Part shown: positions 1-7,654 of the stretch, piece by piece
Position numbering within the stretch: position 1 is the first letter of the stretch
Layout of the letters: every line of letters starts with the position of its first letter
Assembly (NCBI RefSeq): GCF_900103365.1
Contig: NZ_LT629703.1
Location: 2,976,001 to 3,040,000, forward strand
Source of the DNA: Afipia sp. GAS231
GTDB taxonomy: Bacteria > Pseudomonadota > Alphaproteobacteria > Rhizobiales > Xanthobacteraceae
DNA: 64,000 bases
Direction of reading: 5' to 3'
Notes under the pieces: model-generated
Database searches by the model: none
The model's input: only the letters and a program-made list of their open reading frames with translations
Told to the model about the DNA's origin: nothing
Position numbers and translations under genes: made by a program

Positions 1-543
1 CGTGACGCTTTCCGCGACGCGCGTAATCTGCGGCACGAACACGATGGTCAGCGAGACGATGGAGTTGACGATGCCGGCGCCGAGCGCGCCGGAAATCGCA
101 ATCGCCAGCAGCACCGAGGGGAAAGCGTAGAACACGTCCACCGTGCGCATGATCGCGGTATTGAGCTTGCCGCCGACATAGCCGGCGACGAGGCCCAAGG
201 ACGTGCCGATCCCGAAGGCGAGGATCACAGGCAGAATGCCGATGATCAGCGACAGCCGCCCGCCATAGACCAGCCGCGCCAGCATGTCGCGGCCGAGCTC
301 GTCGGTGCCGAGCGGATAATTCGGGGTGCCGATATGGCGAAGCCTGCGGATCATCGAACCGGCATAGGGATCGGCGAGGCCGAGCCACGGCGCGCACAGC
401 GCCGACAGGAAGATCAATGCCAGAACCAGCGCGCAGGCCATGCTGACCTTGTCTCTGACAATACGGCGGCCGACGGTGGCCCAATAGCCGCGCGCCTTGG
501 TGGCGGGCGCGGCCTGCAGGGCGGTATCTGACATCACGCTCAT
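1..543 (-). CDS. Dipeptide/oligopeptide ABC transporter permease (DppC/OppC type), partial
   Basis: Inner-membrane permease of a peptide/nickel/opine-family ABC importer. The visible 181 residues are the N-terminal part; the gene runs off the left edge of the window. The translation starts MSVMSDTALQ, has a first membrane segment near residues 33-52, and then the OppC hallmark PLGTDELGRDMLARLVYGGR. Further hydrophobic segments follow (LIIGILPVILAFGIG and a second around residues 145-165). It lies 18 nt downstream of the DppB-like permease on the same strand, so the two are almost certainly cotranscribed and form a heterodimeric channel. The ATPase genes presumably lie beyond the edge. Start ATG at 543; a second in-frame ATG three codons later is possible. 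Confidence 0.9.
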   Translation of the reverse strand, partial: MSVMSDTALQAAPATKARGYWATVGRRIVRDKVSMACALVLALIFLSALCAPWLGLADPYAGSMIRRLRHIGTPNYPLGTDELGRDMLARLVYGGRLSLIIGILPVILAFGIGTSLGLVAGYVGGKLNTAIMRTVDVFYAFPSVLLAIAISGALGAGIVNSIVSLTIVFVPQITRVAESVT

Positions 544-561
544 GGGCGGATCTTCATTATG

Positions 562-1515
562 TTAGCTTCTTTTGATACGTGGGTCGATCGAGGCTTGCGC
601 GATATCGACCAGCAGATTGAGGGCGACGAAGAACAGCGCCAGCACCAGGATGGTGCCTTGCAGCAGCGGCAGGTCGCGCTGGAAGATCGCCGAATTCAGT
701 AAGAGCCCCGAACCCGGCCACGAAAACACGGTCTCGATCAGAATCGAGCCGCCGAGCATGTAGCCCAATTGAAGTCCCATCACCGCAAGCGCCGTCGGCG
801 CCGCGTTCTTAATGACGTGACGGAACACATCGGTTTCGCGCAGGCCCTTGGCGCGCAACGCCTCGACGAAATCCTGGCTGAGGATATCGCCGGTCAGCGC
901 CCGCACGGTGCGGGTGACGATACCCATCGGGATCACCGAGGTCGTGATCGCGGGCAGCACCAGATATTTCATGTGCTCCCAGTCCCAGGCCCACGAACCC
1001 GAGCCGCCGGGACCGGCGCCGACCGCGGGCAACCAGTTGAGCTGCACCGAGAAGATGATGACCAGCACCATGCCGAGCCAGTAATGCGGCACCGAGACGC
1101 CGGCGATCGCGATTGAGGTCGCGACCTTGTCAACCCAGGTGTCGCGGAAATAGCCGGCGATCAGGCCGAAGAACAAGCCGAGCGTAAAGCCGATCAGGGC
1201 GGCTGCGATAGCGAGTGTCACGGTGTTGCCGACCGCGCGCAGCACTTCGGTCAGCACCGCGCGGCCGGTGGCGATGGAGTTGCCGAGGTCGCCATGGACC
1301 GCGCGCCACAGCCAGAGCCCGAATTGCACCGGCAGCGGACGGTCGAAGCCGTAGGCGACGCGCAGTTGCTGTGCCAGTTCCTGCGACGCATCCGCCGGCA
1401 GTACCGCGACGAGGGGATCGCCGGGCGTGATGTGCACCAACAGGAAGCACACCAGCGCCACGCTGATCACGATCGGGATGACGTAGACGATACGCCTGAC
1501 GATATAGACGAGCAC
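562..1515 (-). CDS. Dipeptide/oligopeptide ABC transporter permease (DppB/OppB type)
   Basis: A 317-residue membrane permease of the DppB/OppB family, at the usual family length. It begins MLVYIVRRIVYVIPIV, the standard N-terminal helix, followed by the conserved stretch HITPGDPLVAVLP. Five further hydrophobic segments are visible. The cytoplasmic EAA loop that docks with the ATPase is EALRAKGLRETDVF, near residues 217-231. It lies between the binding-protein gene (169 nt upstream, separated by a palindromic repeat) and the DppC-like permease. Only the peptide/opine/nickel class can be inferred; the substrate cannot be read from the sequence. Confidence 0.93.
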   Translation of the reverse strand: MLVYIVRRIVYVIPIVISVALVCFLLVHITPGDPLVAVLPADASQELAQQLRVAYGFDRPLPVQFGLWLWRAVHGDLGNSIATGRAVLTEVLRAVGNTVTLAIAAALIGFTLGLFFGLIAGYFRDTWVDKVATSIAIAGVSVPHYWLGMVLVIIFSVQLNWLPAVGAGPGGSGSWAWDWEHMKYLVLPAITTSVIPMGIVTRTVRALTGDILSQDFVEALRAKGLRETDVFRHVIKNAAPTALAVMGLQLGYMLGGSILIETVFSWPGSGLLLNSAIFQRDLPLLQGTILVLALFFVALNLLVDIAQASIDPRIKRS

Positions 1516-1530
1516 GGATCACCTTGAACT

Positions 1531-1674
1531 TTCCTTCTCCCCTTGTGGGAGAAGGTGGCGCGGACGAAGTCCGCGCCGGATGAGGGGTTCTTTCGGGTGG
1601 AGAGAAACCCCTCACCCGTCTCAATCGCGCGGCTCGCGCGATTGATCCACCCTCTCCCACAAGGGGAGAGGGAA
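1531..1674. repeat. Palindromic intergenic repeat (RIME-like mosaic), copy A
   Basis: The ends are inverted copies of each other: CTTCTCCCCTTGTGGGAGAA on the left and the matching CTCTCCCACAAGGGGAGAGG on the right. Inside are further small palindromes (GGCGCGGAC/GTCCGCGCC and AATCGCGCG/CGCGCGATT). The element fills the gap between the binding-protein gene and the permease gene of one transcription unit, so it would be transcribed as a large hairpin. It is structurally similar to the repeat at 5179-5332. Rhizobia are known to carry families of such mosaic elements. Confidence 0.85.
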
Positions 1675-1684
1675 GAAAGCAACC

Positions 1685-3343
1685 CTACGGCGCGATCGAT
1701 ACCGGCGAGAAGTCGACGAACCAGCTCTTCGGCTGCACAAAGCCCTTGATCTTCGGGCTCATCGCGCGCGGGGCGACGTCGTGGGCGACGTAGAGGAATG
1801 CCGCGTCGTCGACCGAGGCCGCGTGCAGTTCGGCCAGCGCCGCGTCACGCGCCGCCGGCTCGAAGGTCTGGCGCGCCCTGGTCACCAGTTCGTCGAACTT
1901 GGGGTTGTTGTTGAAACCCCAGTTGTTCGACACCGGGGGCGCCATCGACGACTGCAGGAATCGCACCAGAGCGAAGAACGGATCCATCGCCGCATAGGTG
2001 ACGTTGGTGGCATTGGCACCGTTGGCGGAAGGATCCTTGGCGCCGCGCCGCCAGTTGGTGAACAGCGTGTTCCATTCGATGACGTCGAGCTGGACGTCAA
2101 AGTAACATTCCGCCAGCGCCTGCTGCAGGTATTCGTTCATCGGCAGCGGCAACATCTGGCCCGAGCCGGACGCCGAGGTCTGGATCTTGACCGTGAGCTT
2201 CTTGGTCGGACCGAAGCCGGCTTCCTGCATCAGCTTCTGCGCGGCCGGCTTGTCGTATTTGATCTGGAAGGTCGGATTGCCGCGCCAGGGATGGCCGGGC
2301 TCGAAGGTGCCGGTGGCGGGCACCATCAGGCCGGCGAGCAGGCCGTCTTTGAGGCCTTCGCGATCGACGCAGAGATTGGCGGCCTTGCGTACCCTGATGT
2401 CGTTCCAGGGCGAACCTTCGACGCGGGAGAACTGCCACGGCCAGACATGCGGCTCCTCGTTGCTCTGGATCACAAAACCGCGCTGCTTGATTTCGGCAAC
2501 CGCATCGGGGGCCGGCGCCTCGACCCAGTCGACCTGACCGGACAGCAGCGCCGCGGTGCGGGCGTTCGCCTCCGGCATCGGCAGCAGCACCATCTTGTCG
2601 ACCTTGGGAACGCGCGCCTTATCCCAATAGTCGGCGTTTTTGGCCAGTTCGAGCCGCTCGCGCGGCGTGAACGCTGACATCTTCCAGGGGCCGGTGCCCG
2701 AAGCGTCCTTGGCGAACGCGGCCCAAGCCGCCTGCGATTTCGCCTTGGCATCGGCGCCTTCGGCGGCGTCAAACAGCTTCTGCCATTTCGCTGGGCTGGC
2801 CATGAACAGGTTGGTGAGGTTGATCGGCAGGAACGAGTCCGGCTCCTTGGTGATCAGCTCCACCGTCAGGTCGTCGATCTTCTTCGCCGACGCCAAGGTC
2901 GGCATGCGCGAGGCGGTGACGCCGACCTGGCTGGCGTCGAATTGCGGCGCATCCTGCTTCAGCACCTTCTCGACGTTCCAGACCACGGCGTCGGCGTTGA
3001 ACGGCGAACCGTCGTGGAAGGTGACGCCGGGACGCAGCTTGAAGGTCCACTTCTTCTTGTCTTGCTCGTCCACTTTCCATTCGGTGGCGAGGCCGGGAAT
3101 CATGACGCTCGCCTTGTCGGCCGAGGACAGGTCCCACATCGTCAGCGCGTCATACATCGTGAGGCCGGTGAAGCGGTTGCCCTCAAAGCCCTGGTCGGGC
3201 TGGCCGAGGGTGCGCGGAATATCGGCGGCCGTCATGCCGATCCGCAGCACGGATTCGGCCGAAGCCAGCGCCGGCACACCCACCACCAGGGCGGTCGCCA
3301 GCATCCATGCCGACACGGCCTTTTTCGAATTGACGATACGCAT
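1685..3343 (-). CDS. ABC transporter substrate-binding protein, family 5 (peptide/opine type)
   Basis: Periplasmic binding protein of the SBP_bac_5 family, 552 residues from the ATG at 3343. A TTG three codons upstream is less likely, because GAGAAGGG sits about 10 nt before the ATG. A Sec signal peptide is clear (VSAWMLATALVVGVPALASA, with cleavage after ASA). Family features include the region PGLATEWKVDEQDKKKWTF and RPGVTFHDGSPFNADAVVWN. It feeds the DppB/DppC permeases encoded just downstream. It is a clear paralogue of the binding protein at 3552-5159, with matching segments throughout (for example LRIGMTAADIP versus VRYGISMADIP). The two genes are divergent and share one intergenic region. 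Confidence 0.94.
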   Translation of the reverse strand: MRIVNSKKAVSAWMLATALVVGVPALASAESVLRIGMTAADIPRTLGQPDQGFEGNRFTGLTMYDALTMWDLSSADKASVMIPGLATEWKVDEQDKKKWTFKLRPGVTFHDGSPFNADAVVWNVEKVLKQDAPQFDASQVGVTASRMPTLASAKKIDDLTVELITKEPDSFLPINLTNLFMASPAKWQKLFDAAEGADAKAKSQAAWAAFAKDASGTGPWKMSAFTPRERLELAKNADYWDKARVPKVDKMVLLPMPEANARTAALLSGQVDWVEAPAPDAVAEIKQRGFVIQSNEEPHVWPWQFSRVEGSPWNDIRVRKAANLCVDREGLKDGLLAGLMVPATGTFEPGHPWRGNPTFQIKYDKPAAQKLMQEAGFGPTKKLTVKIQTSASGSGQMLPLPMNEYLQQALAECYFDVQLDVIEWNTLFTNWRRGAKDPSANGANATNVTYAAMDPFFALVRFLQSSMAPPVSNNWGFNNNPKFDELVTRARQTFEPAARDAALAELHAASVDDAAFLYVAHDVAPRAMSPKIKGFVQPKSWFVDFSPVSIAP

Positions 3344-3551
3344 TTGCAGCAATCCCTTCTCACTTCGATGATTAATTCTTATGCAAAACTATGCAACGCC
3401 TGTGCCAAGGGAGGCGATTTTGCTACGATTGGCCAATTGGTCGCACAACTCCATGTGACCCGCCTGCGGAACGGGACGCAGTGCCTATTCTGGCATCAAC
3501 CTTGCTTCGTTGGCATTAGGTATTTCGAATACTTCCAACGGAGTTTGACCC
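3344..3551. promoter_or_regulatory. Divergent intergenic region between two paralogous binding-protein genes
   Basis: This 208-bp gap must contain promoters for both genes. It is less GC-rich than its surroundings. The only motif I can name with some confidence is the sigma-54-type site at 3491-3506. I see no convincing gene here. Confidence 0.6.
3491..3506 (+). promoter_or_regulatory. Candidate sigma-54 (-24/-12) promoter
   Basis: The sequence TGGCAT-CAACC-TTGCT fits the sigma-54 consensus TGGCAC-N5-TTGCW with exact spacing: GG and GC lie 10 bp apart. The only departure is T for C at the sixth base. It would place the transcription start near 3518, leaving a leader of about 35 nt before the ATG at 3552. 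Sigma-54 control would suggest nitrogen-responsive or activator-dependent expression. I have not identified an upstream activator site. Confidence 0.5.
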
Positions 3552-5159
3552 ATGCGCACCCTGAAGACGATGCTTTTCGCTGCCGCGGCGCTGGCCACCG
3601 GCATCGGCCTGCCGGCGACGTCCGCGCACGCCGAATCCGTGGTGCGCTACGGCATTTCGATGGCCGACATCCCGCTGACGACAGGTCAGCCCGACCGCGG
3701 CGCCGGCGCCTATCAGTTCACAGCCTATACGATTTACGATCCGCTGGTGGCCTGGGAAATGGACGTCTCCGACCGGCCGGGCAAACTGGTGCCGGGCCTC
3801 GCCACCGAATGGAAGGTCGACGACAAGGACAAGACCAAATGGCGCTTCACGCTCCGCAAGGGCGTCAAGTTTCATGATGGCAGTGACTTCAATGCCGATG
3901 CGGTGATCTGGAATCTGGACAAGGTGCTGAACGACAAGGCACCGCAGTTCGACAAGCGCCAGAGCGCGCAGGTCAAGACCCGCCTGCCTTCGGTCGCCAG
4001 CTACGCCAAGATCGACGACGACACCGTCGAGATCACGACCAAGAAAGTCGACTCGTTCTTTCCCTACCAGATGCTCTGGTTCCTGGTCTCGAGCCCGACG
4101 CAATATGAAAAGCTCGGCAAGGACTGGGACAAGTTCGCCAGCCAGCCGTCCGGCACCGGGCCGTTCAAATTGACCAAGCTGGTGCCGCGCGAACTCGCCG
4201 AACTCACGAAGAATCCGGACTACTGGGACAAGAAGCGGATTCCGAAGACCGACAGACTGGTGCTGATTCCGATGCCGGAAGCGCTGACCCGCACCAACGC
4301 GTTGCTGGCGGGCCAGGTCGATCTGATCGAAACCCCGGCGCCGGACGCGGTGCCGCAGCTTAAATCCGCCGGGATGAAGATCGTCGACAACATCACCCCG
4401 CATGTCTGGAACTATCACCTGAGCGTGCTGCCCGGCTCGCCCTGGACCGACGTGCGCCTGCGCAAGGCGCTTAACCTCGCGATCGATCGCGAAAGCGTGG
4501 TCGGATTGATGAACGGTCTCGCCAAGCCCGCCAAGGGCCAGGTCGACCCGTCGAGCCCGTGGTTCGGCAAGCCCTCCTTCGACATCAAATACGATCTCGC
4601 CGAGGCCAAAAAGCTGGTGCAGGAAGCCGGCTATTCGAAGGACAAGCCGCTGAAGGCCACCTTCATCATCGCGCAAGGCGGCACCGGCCAGATGCTGTCG
4701 CTGCCGATAAACGAATTCCTGCAGCAGAGCTTCAAGGAAATCGGCATCGAGATCGACTTCAAGGTGGTCGAGCTCGAGACACTCTATACGCACTGGCGCA
4801 AGGGCGCGGCCGACGAGATGAACGCCGGCATCACCGCCAACAACATCGCCTATGTGACCTCGGATCCGCTCTACGCCATCGTCCGCTTCTTTGCCTCCGA
4901 CCAGATCGCGCCTGTTGGCGTCAACTGGGGCGGCTACAACAACCCGAAGGTCGATGCGCTGATCAACGAAGCCAAGGAAACCTTCGATACCGCCAAGCAG
5001 GATGAGTTGATCGCGCAAGCGCATTCGCTTGTCGTTGACGATGCGGTGCTGGTGTGGGTGGTGCACGACACCAACCCGCATGCGCTGTCGCCGAAGGTGA
5101 AAAAGTTCGTGCAGGCGCAGCACTGGTTCCAGGATCTGACGCAGATCGGGCTGGAGTGA
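3552..5159 (+). CDS. ABC transporter substrate-binding protein, family 5 (peptide/opine type)
   Basis: A 535-residue periplasmic binding protein of the SBP_bac_5 family, paralogous to the product of 1685-3343. The start is supported by GGAG 8 nt before the ATG and by a signal peptide, MRTLKTMLFAAAALATGIGL, with cleavage after AHA near residue 27. Family landmarks are PGLATEWKVDDKDKTKWRF, LRKGVKFHDGSDFNADAVIW and SPWTDVRLRKALNLAIDRE. No permease follows it: a palindromic repeat and then a convergent cyclase gene come next. It probably works with the DppBC permeases encoded on the other side of the divergent promoter, giving one channel with two receptors of different specificity (inference). 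Confidence 0.94.
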   Translation: MRTLKTMLFAAAALATGIGLPATSAHAESVVRYGISMADIPLTTGQPDRGAGAYQFTAYTIYDPLVAWEMDVSDRPGKLVPGLATEWKVDDKDKTKWRFTLRKGVKFHDGSDFNADAVIWNLDKVLNDKAPQFDKRQSAQVKTRLPSVASYAKIDDDTVEITTKKVDSFFPYQMLWFLVSSPTQYEKLGKDWDKFASQPSGTGPFKLTKLVPRELAELTKNPDYWDKKRIPKTDRLVLIPMPEALTRTNALLAGQVDLIETPAPDAVPQLKSAGMKIVDNITPHVWNYHLSVLPGSPWTDVRLRKALNLAIDRESVVGLMNGLAKPAKGQVDPSSPWFGKPSFDIKYDLAEAKKLVQEAGYSKDKPLKATFIIAQGGTGQMLSLPINEFLQQSFKEIGIEIDFKVVELETLYTHWRKGAADEMNAGITANNIAYVTSDPLYAIVRFFASDQIAPVGVNWGGYNNPKVDALINEAKETFDTAKQDELIAQAHSLVVDDAVLVWVVHDTNPHALSPKVKKFVQAQHWFQDLTQIGLE

Positions 5160-5178
5160 TTTCACACCGTCGCGCGCT

Positions 5179-5332
5179 TATCCCTCCCCCTTGTGGGGAG
5201 GGTGGCGCGTAGCGCCGGGTGGGGGTAGCGCACGGCAGCGCGCGAACAGTCTTTTCGCGGAGGCAGCCCCCCACCCGTCACATCGCTCGCTTCGCTCGCG
5301 ATGTGCCACCCTCCCCACAAGGGGGAGGGATA
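5179..5332. repeat. Palindromic intergenic repeat (RIME-like mosaic), copy B
   Basis: The terminal inverted repeats are TATCCCTCCCCCTTGTGGGG and CCCCACAAGGGGGAGGGATA, a perfect long stem. Inside are further inverted segments (TGGCGCGTAGCGCCGGGTGGGG and a CATCGCTCGCTTCGCTCGCGATG hairpin-like core). It sits between convergent genes, so besides being a dispersed repeat it may act as a bidirectional transcript end. Confidence 0.85.
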
Positions 5333-5337
5333 AGCAA

Positions 5338-7566
5338 CTACTTCGTCAGCAGCGCGAACGCGCCGTTCCAGTCGTCCGGCGGCGGGTTTTTCATGTAATC
5401 GCGGATGCGCGCCTCGTACAGATCATAGAGCAGCTCCAGCGAATGGGCATCGTCGGTGCGGCGGCCGCGTTCGATCGCGGCGAGCGCGCCTTCCCAGTCG
5501 CGGGCTCTATAACAGGCCAGCATCTCGATGGTCAGGTTGCGCAAGCGCTGGAAACGGCCGGATTGCGCGGTGTCCTCGCGGCCGGCGATGGCATAGATCA
5601 CCTCCGGCTCTTTCTTGCCCTTCACCATGATGAAGTCGAGTTCGAGGATCGCGAATCTCTCCTTCGCCGCCATCGCGGTCTTGGAGCCGATGATGATCGG
5701 AAAGCCGTATTCCTTGGTCTGACCTTCAAGCCGCGAGGCGAGGTTGACGCTGTCGCCGAGCACCGAATAGTTCTTCTTCAGATCGGAACCCATGTTGCCG
5801 ACCACGCCGATGCCGGTGTTGAGACCGACGCCGACATTGAGCGGGATATAGATGTGGCCGCCTTCGGCGGCTTCCTGCTCGCGCTGCTTGTTGACCACGT
5901 CTATCTTCTCGAGCATCTGGATCGCGGCTTCGCAGGCATTGATCTCATGCAGCGCGTCGTCGAGCGGCGCGTTCCAGAACGCCATGATGGCGTCGCCCAT
6001 ATATTTGTCGATGTAGCCCTTCTGCTCCATGATGACGTCGGTCAGCGGAGTCAGGAAGCGGTTCATCAGCGTGATGAGCCCCTGCGGATCGTGCTTGTAG
6101 GATTCCGAGATTGAGGTGAAGCCGCGGACATCAGAGAACATGATGGTCATCTCGCGCTCCTCGCCACCGAGCACGAGCTTTTCCGGCGAGTTCGCCAACT
6201 GCTCGACCAGCACCGGCGACATGTACTGCGCGAACTGACCGCGGATCTGTTTTCGCTGCTGCTGTTCGCGCACGAAACTGGAGAAGATCAGCGTCAGGTA
6301 AATCGCCGTGGTCGACATCAGCGGATAGGTGAAATCGATCAACAGCCGGTGCTGCGTGTAGAAATACCAGGACGTGCCGATCAGAGCGGTTGCGAACACC
6401 GCGCCCAGCGCCACCAGCGTAATCGGCCCGAACGAAGGCGCAAATGCGATCACCAGCAGTCCGAACAGCAGCGCCGTGGTAAACTCGACCACAATGCCGT
6501 AGATCGGCGTCGAGATCAGCGCACCGGTCAGGGCGCTCTCCAGCACCTGAGCATGGATCTCGACCCCGGGCATGGCGCGCGACACCGGCGTGGTCTTGAT
6601 GTCGTTGAGGCCGACCGCCGAGGTTCCGATCAGCACCAGCTTGCCGGCGATCATGTCCGGCGCGACGGTCTTTTCCAGCACGTTGATGGCGGGGACATAG
6701 ATCGAGGCGTCGTTGCGGGCGTAGTGAACCCAGAGCTGGCCGTTGTGGTCGGTTGGAACCTGCAGACCGCGGATGCCGATGCTGGTGATGCCGGCTTTCT
6801 CGGCCTTGATCAGGATTGTGCCCGAGCCGGTCGCGACCCGCAGCATCTCGAAGGTCAGCGACGGCATGGTCTGGCCCTGCGCCTGCATGATCATCGGCAC
6901 CCGCCGCACGATGCCGTCGCGTTCGGGCCGGATCGTGAACAGCCCGCGTCCGGCGGCGGCATGCTCCAGCACCGGCACGTTGCGCAGCAGGCCGGGGAAA
7001 TCGAACATGAAGCGCTGCGGCTCCTCGCCCAGCATTGCGAGCCCGGTCACCGGCAGCGTCTTGTCGAGCGCGGTGATCTCCTCCGGCAGACCGGATTCGC
7101 CGAGCACCACGCGCGACGCCTTGATGGCATCGGCGAAAACCTGATCGTTGCTCGGCAGCAACCGCAGTTTTTCGCGGGTCGCCTCGTCGAGATTGCGGAA
7201 GGTATCCGCGGCGATATTCGGATTGAGGCGGTCGGGCTCGGAGAATACGGCGTCGAACGCGATCACGACGGCGCCGAGCCGCGTCAGTTCGGTGATGAGG
7301 TCGGCGATCCGGGTGCGCGGCCACGGCCACTGCCCGAGCTTTTCCATGCTTTTGTCGTCGATATCGACGATGGTGACCGGCCTGACGGCCTTCTTGCGGG
7401 GGTCGAAGCGCTGGAAGGTATCGAAGGTCCGGACCCTGATCTCCTCGACCGGCGACGGATCATAAATCCGGAAAGCCGCAAACAGCACCAACAGCGCAAG
7501 ACACGCCAGCCGGGCGTAGCCGAACCGCCGCTTGAACCACCGCCGCAATATCCGAAGTCGCTTCAT
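5338..7566 (-). CDS. CHASE2-domain class III adenylate/guanylate cyclase
   Basis: A 742-residue membrane receptor cyclase that would make cAMP (or cGMP) in response to an extracytoplasmic signal. A membrane segment at residues 18-34 leads into a periplasmic CHASE2 sensor (about 35-330; note VTIVDIDDKSMEKLGQWPWPR and FDAVFSEPDR). Several hydrophobic segments follow (about 335-430), then a class III cyclase domain (about 465-650). The two metal-binding aspartates are visible in IMFSDVRGFTSI and in the region around GDAIMAFW, and the nucleotide/transition-state segment is SVLGDSVNLASRLEG. Nothing essential appears to be missing. Its start lies 88 nt beyond the stop of the giant adhesin gene on the same strand, so cotranscription is possible and a functional link with the FecR-bearing adhesin is a reasonable hypothesis. 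Confidence 0.93.
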   Translation of the reverse strand: MKRLRILRRWFKRRFGYARLACLALLVLFAAFRIYDPSPVEEIRVRTFDTFQRFDPRKKAVRPVTIVDIDDKSMEKLGQWPWPRTRIADLITELTRLGAVVIAFDAVFSEPDRLNPNIAADTFRNLDEATREKLRLLPSNDQVFADAIKASRVVLGESGLPEEITALDKTLPVTGLAMLGEEPQRFMFDFPGLLRNVPVLEHAAAGRGLFTIRPERDGIVRRVPMIMQAQGQTMPSLTFEMLRVATGSGTILIKAEKAGITSIGIRGLQVPTDHNGQLWVHYARNDASIYVPAINVLEKTVAPDMIAGKLVLIGTSAVGLNDIKTTPVSRAMPGVEIHAQVLESALTGALISTPIYGIVVEFTTALLFGLLVIAFAPSFGPITLVALGAVFATALIGTSWYFYTQHRLLIDFTYPLMSTTAIYLTLIFSSFVREQQQRKQIRGQFAQYMSPVLVEQLANSPEKLVLGGEEREMTIMFSDVRGFTSISESYKHDPQGLITLMNRFLTPLTDVIMEQKGYIDKYMGDAIMAFWNAPLDDALHEINACEAAIQMLEKIDVVNKQREQEAAEGGHIYIPLNVGVGLNTGIGVVGNMGSDLKKNYSVLGDSVNLASRLEGQTKEYGFPIIIGSKTAMAAKERFAILELDFIMVKGKKEPEVIYAIAGREDTAQSGRFQRLRNLTIEMLACYRARDWEGALAAIERGRRTDDAHSLELLYDLYEARIRDYMKNPPPDDWNGAFALLTK

Positions 7567-7654
7567 GGCATCGATTGATGGCTTAACCGGCGCCGTCAGA
7601 CAAGCCGGATGATGTCGGTGTCACGGAATTAGCGCGAAATCGCAAATCGCGGCG

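Noticed and set aside
1130..1682. Minus-strand open frames reaching into the repeat before the DppB gene
   Set aside because: Out-of-frame overlap with the permease; the upstream half is only the palindromic repeat.
3516..5165. Minus-strand open frame of 549 residues opposite the binding protein at 3552
   Set aside because: The sense strand has a clear signal peptide and SBP_bac_5 motifs. The antisense translation is low-complexity His/Arg/Asp-rich.
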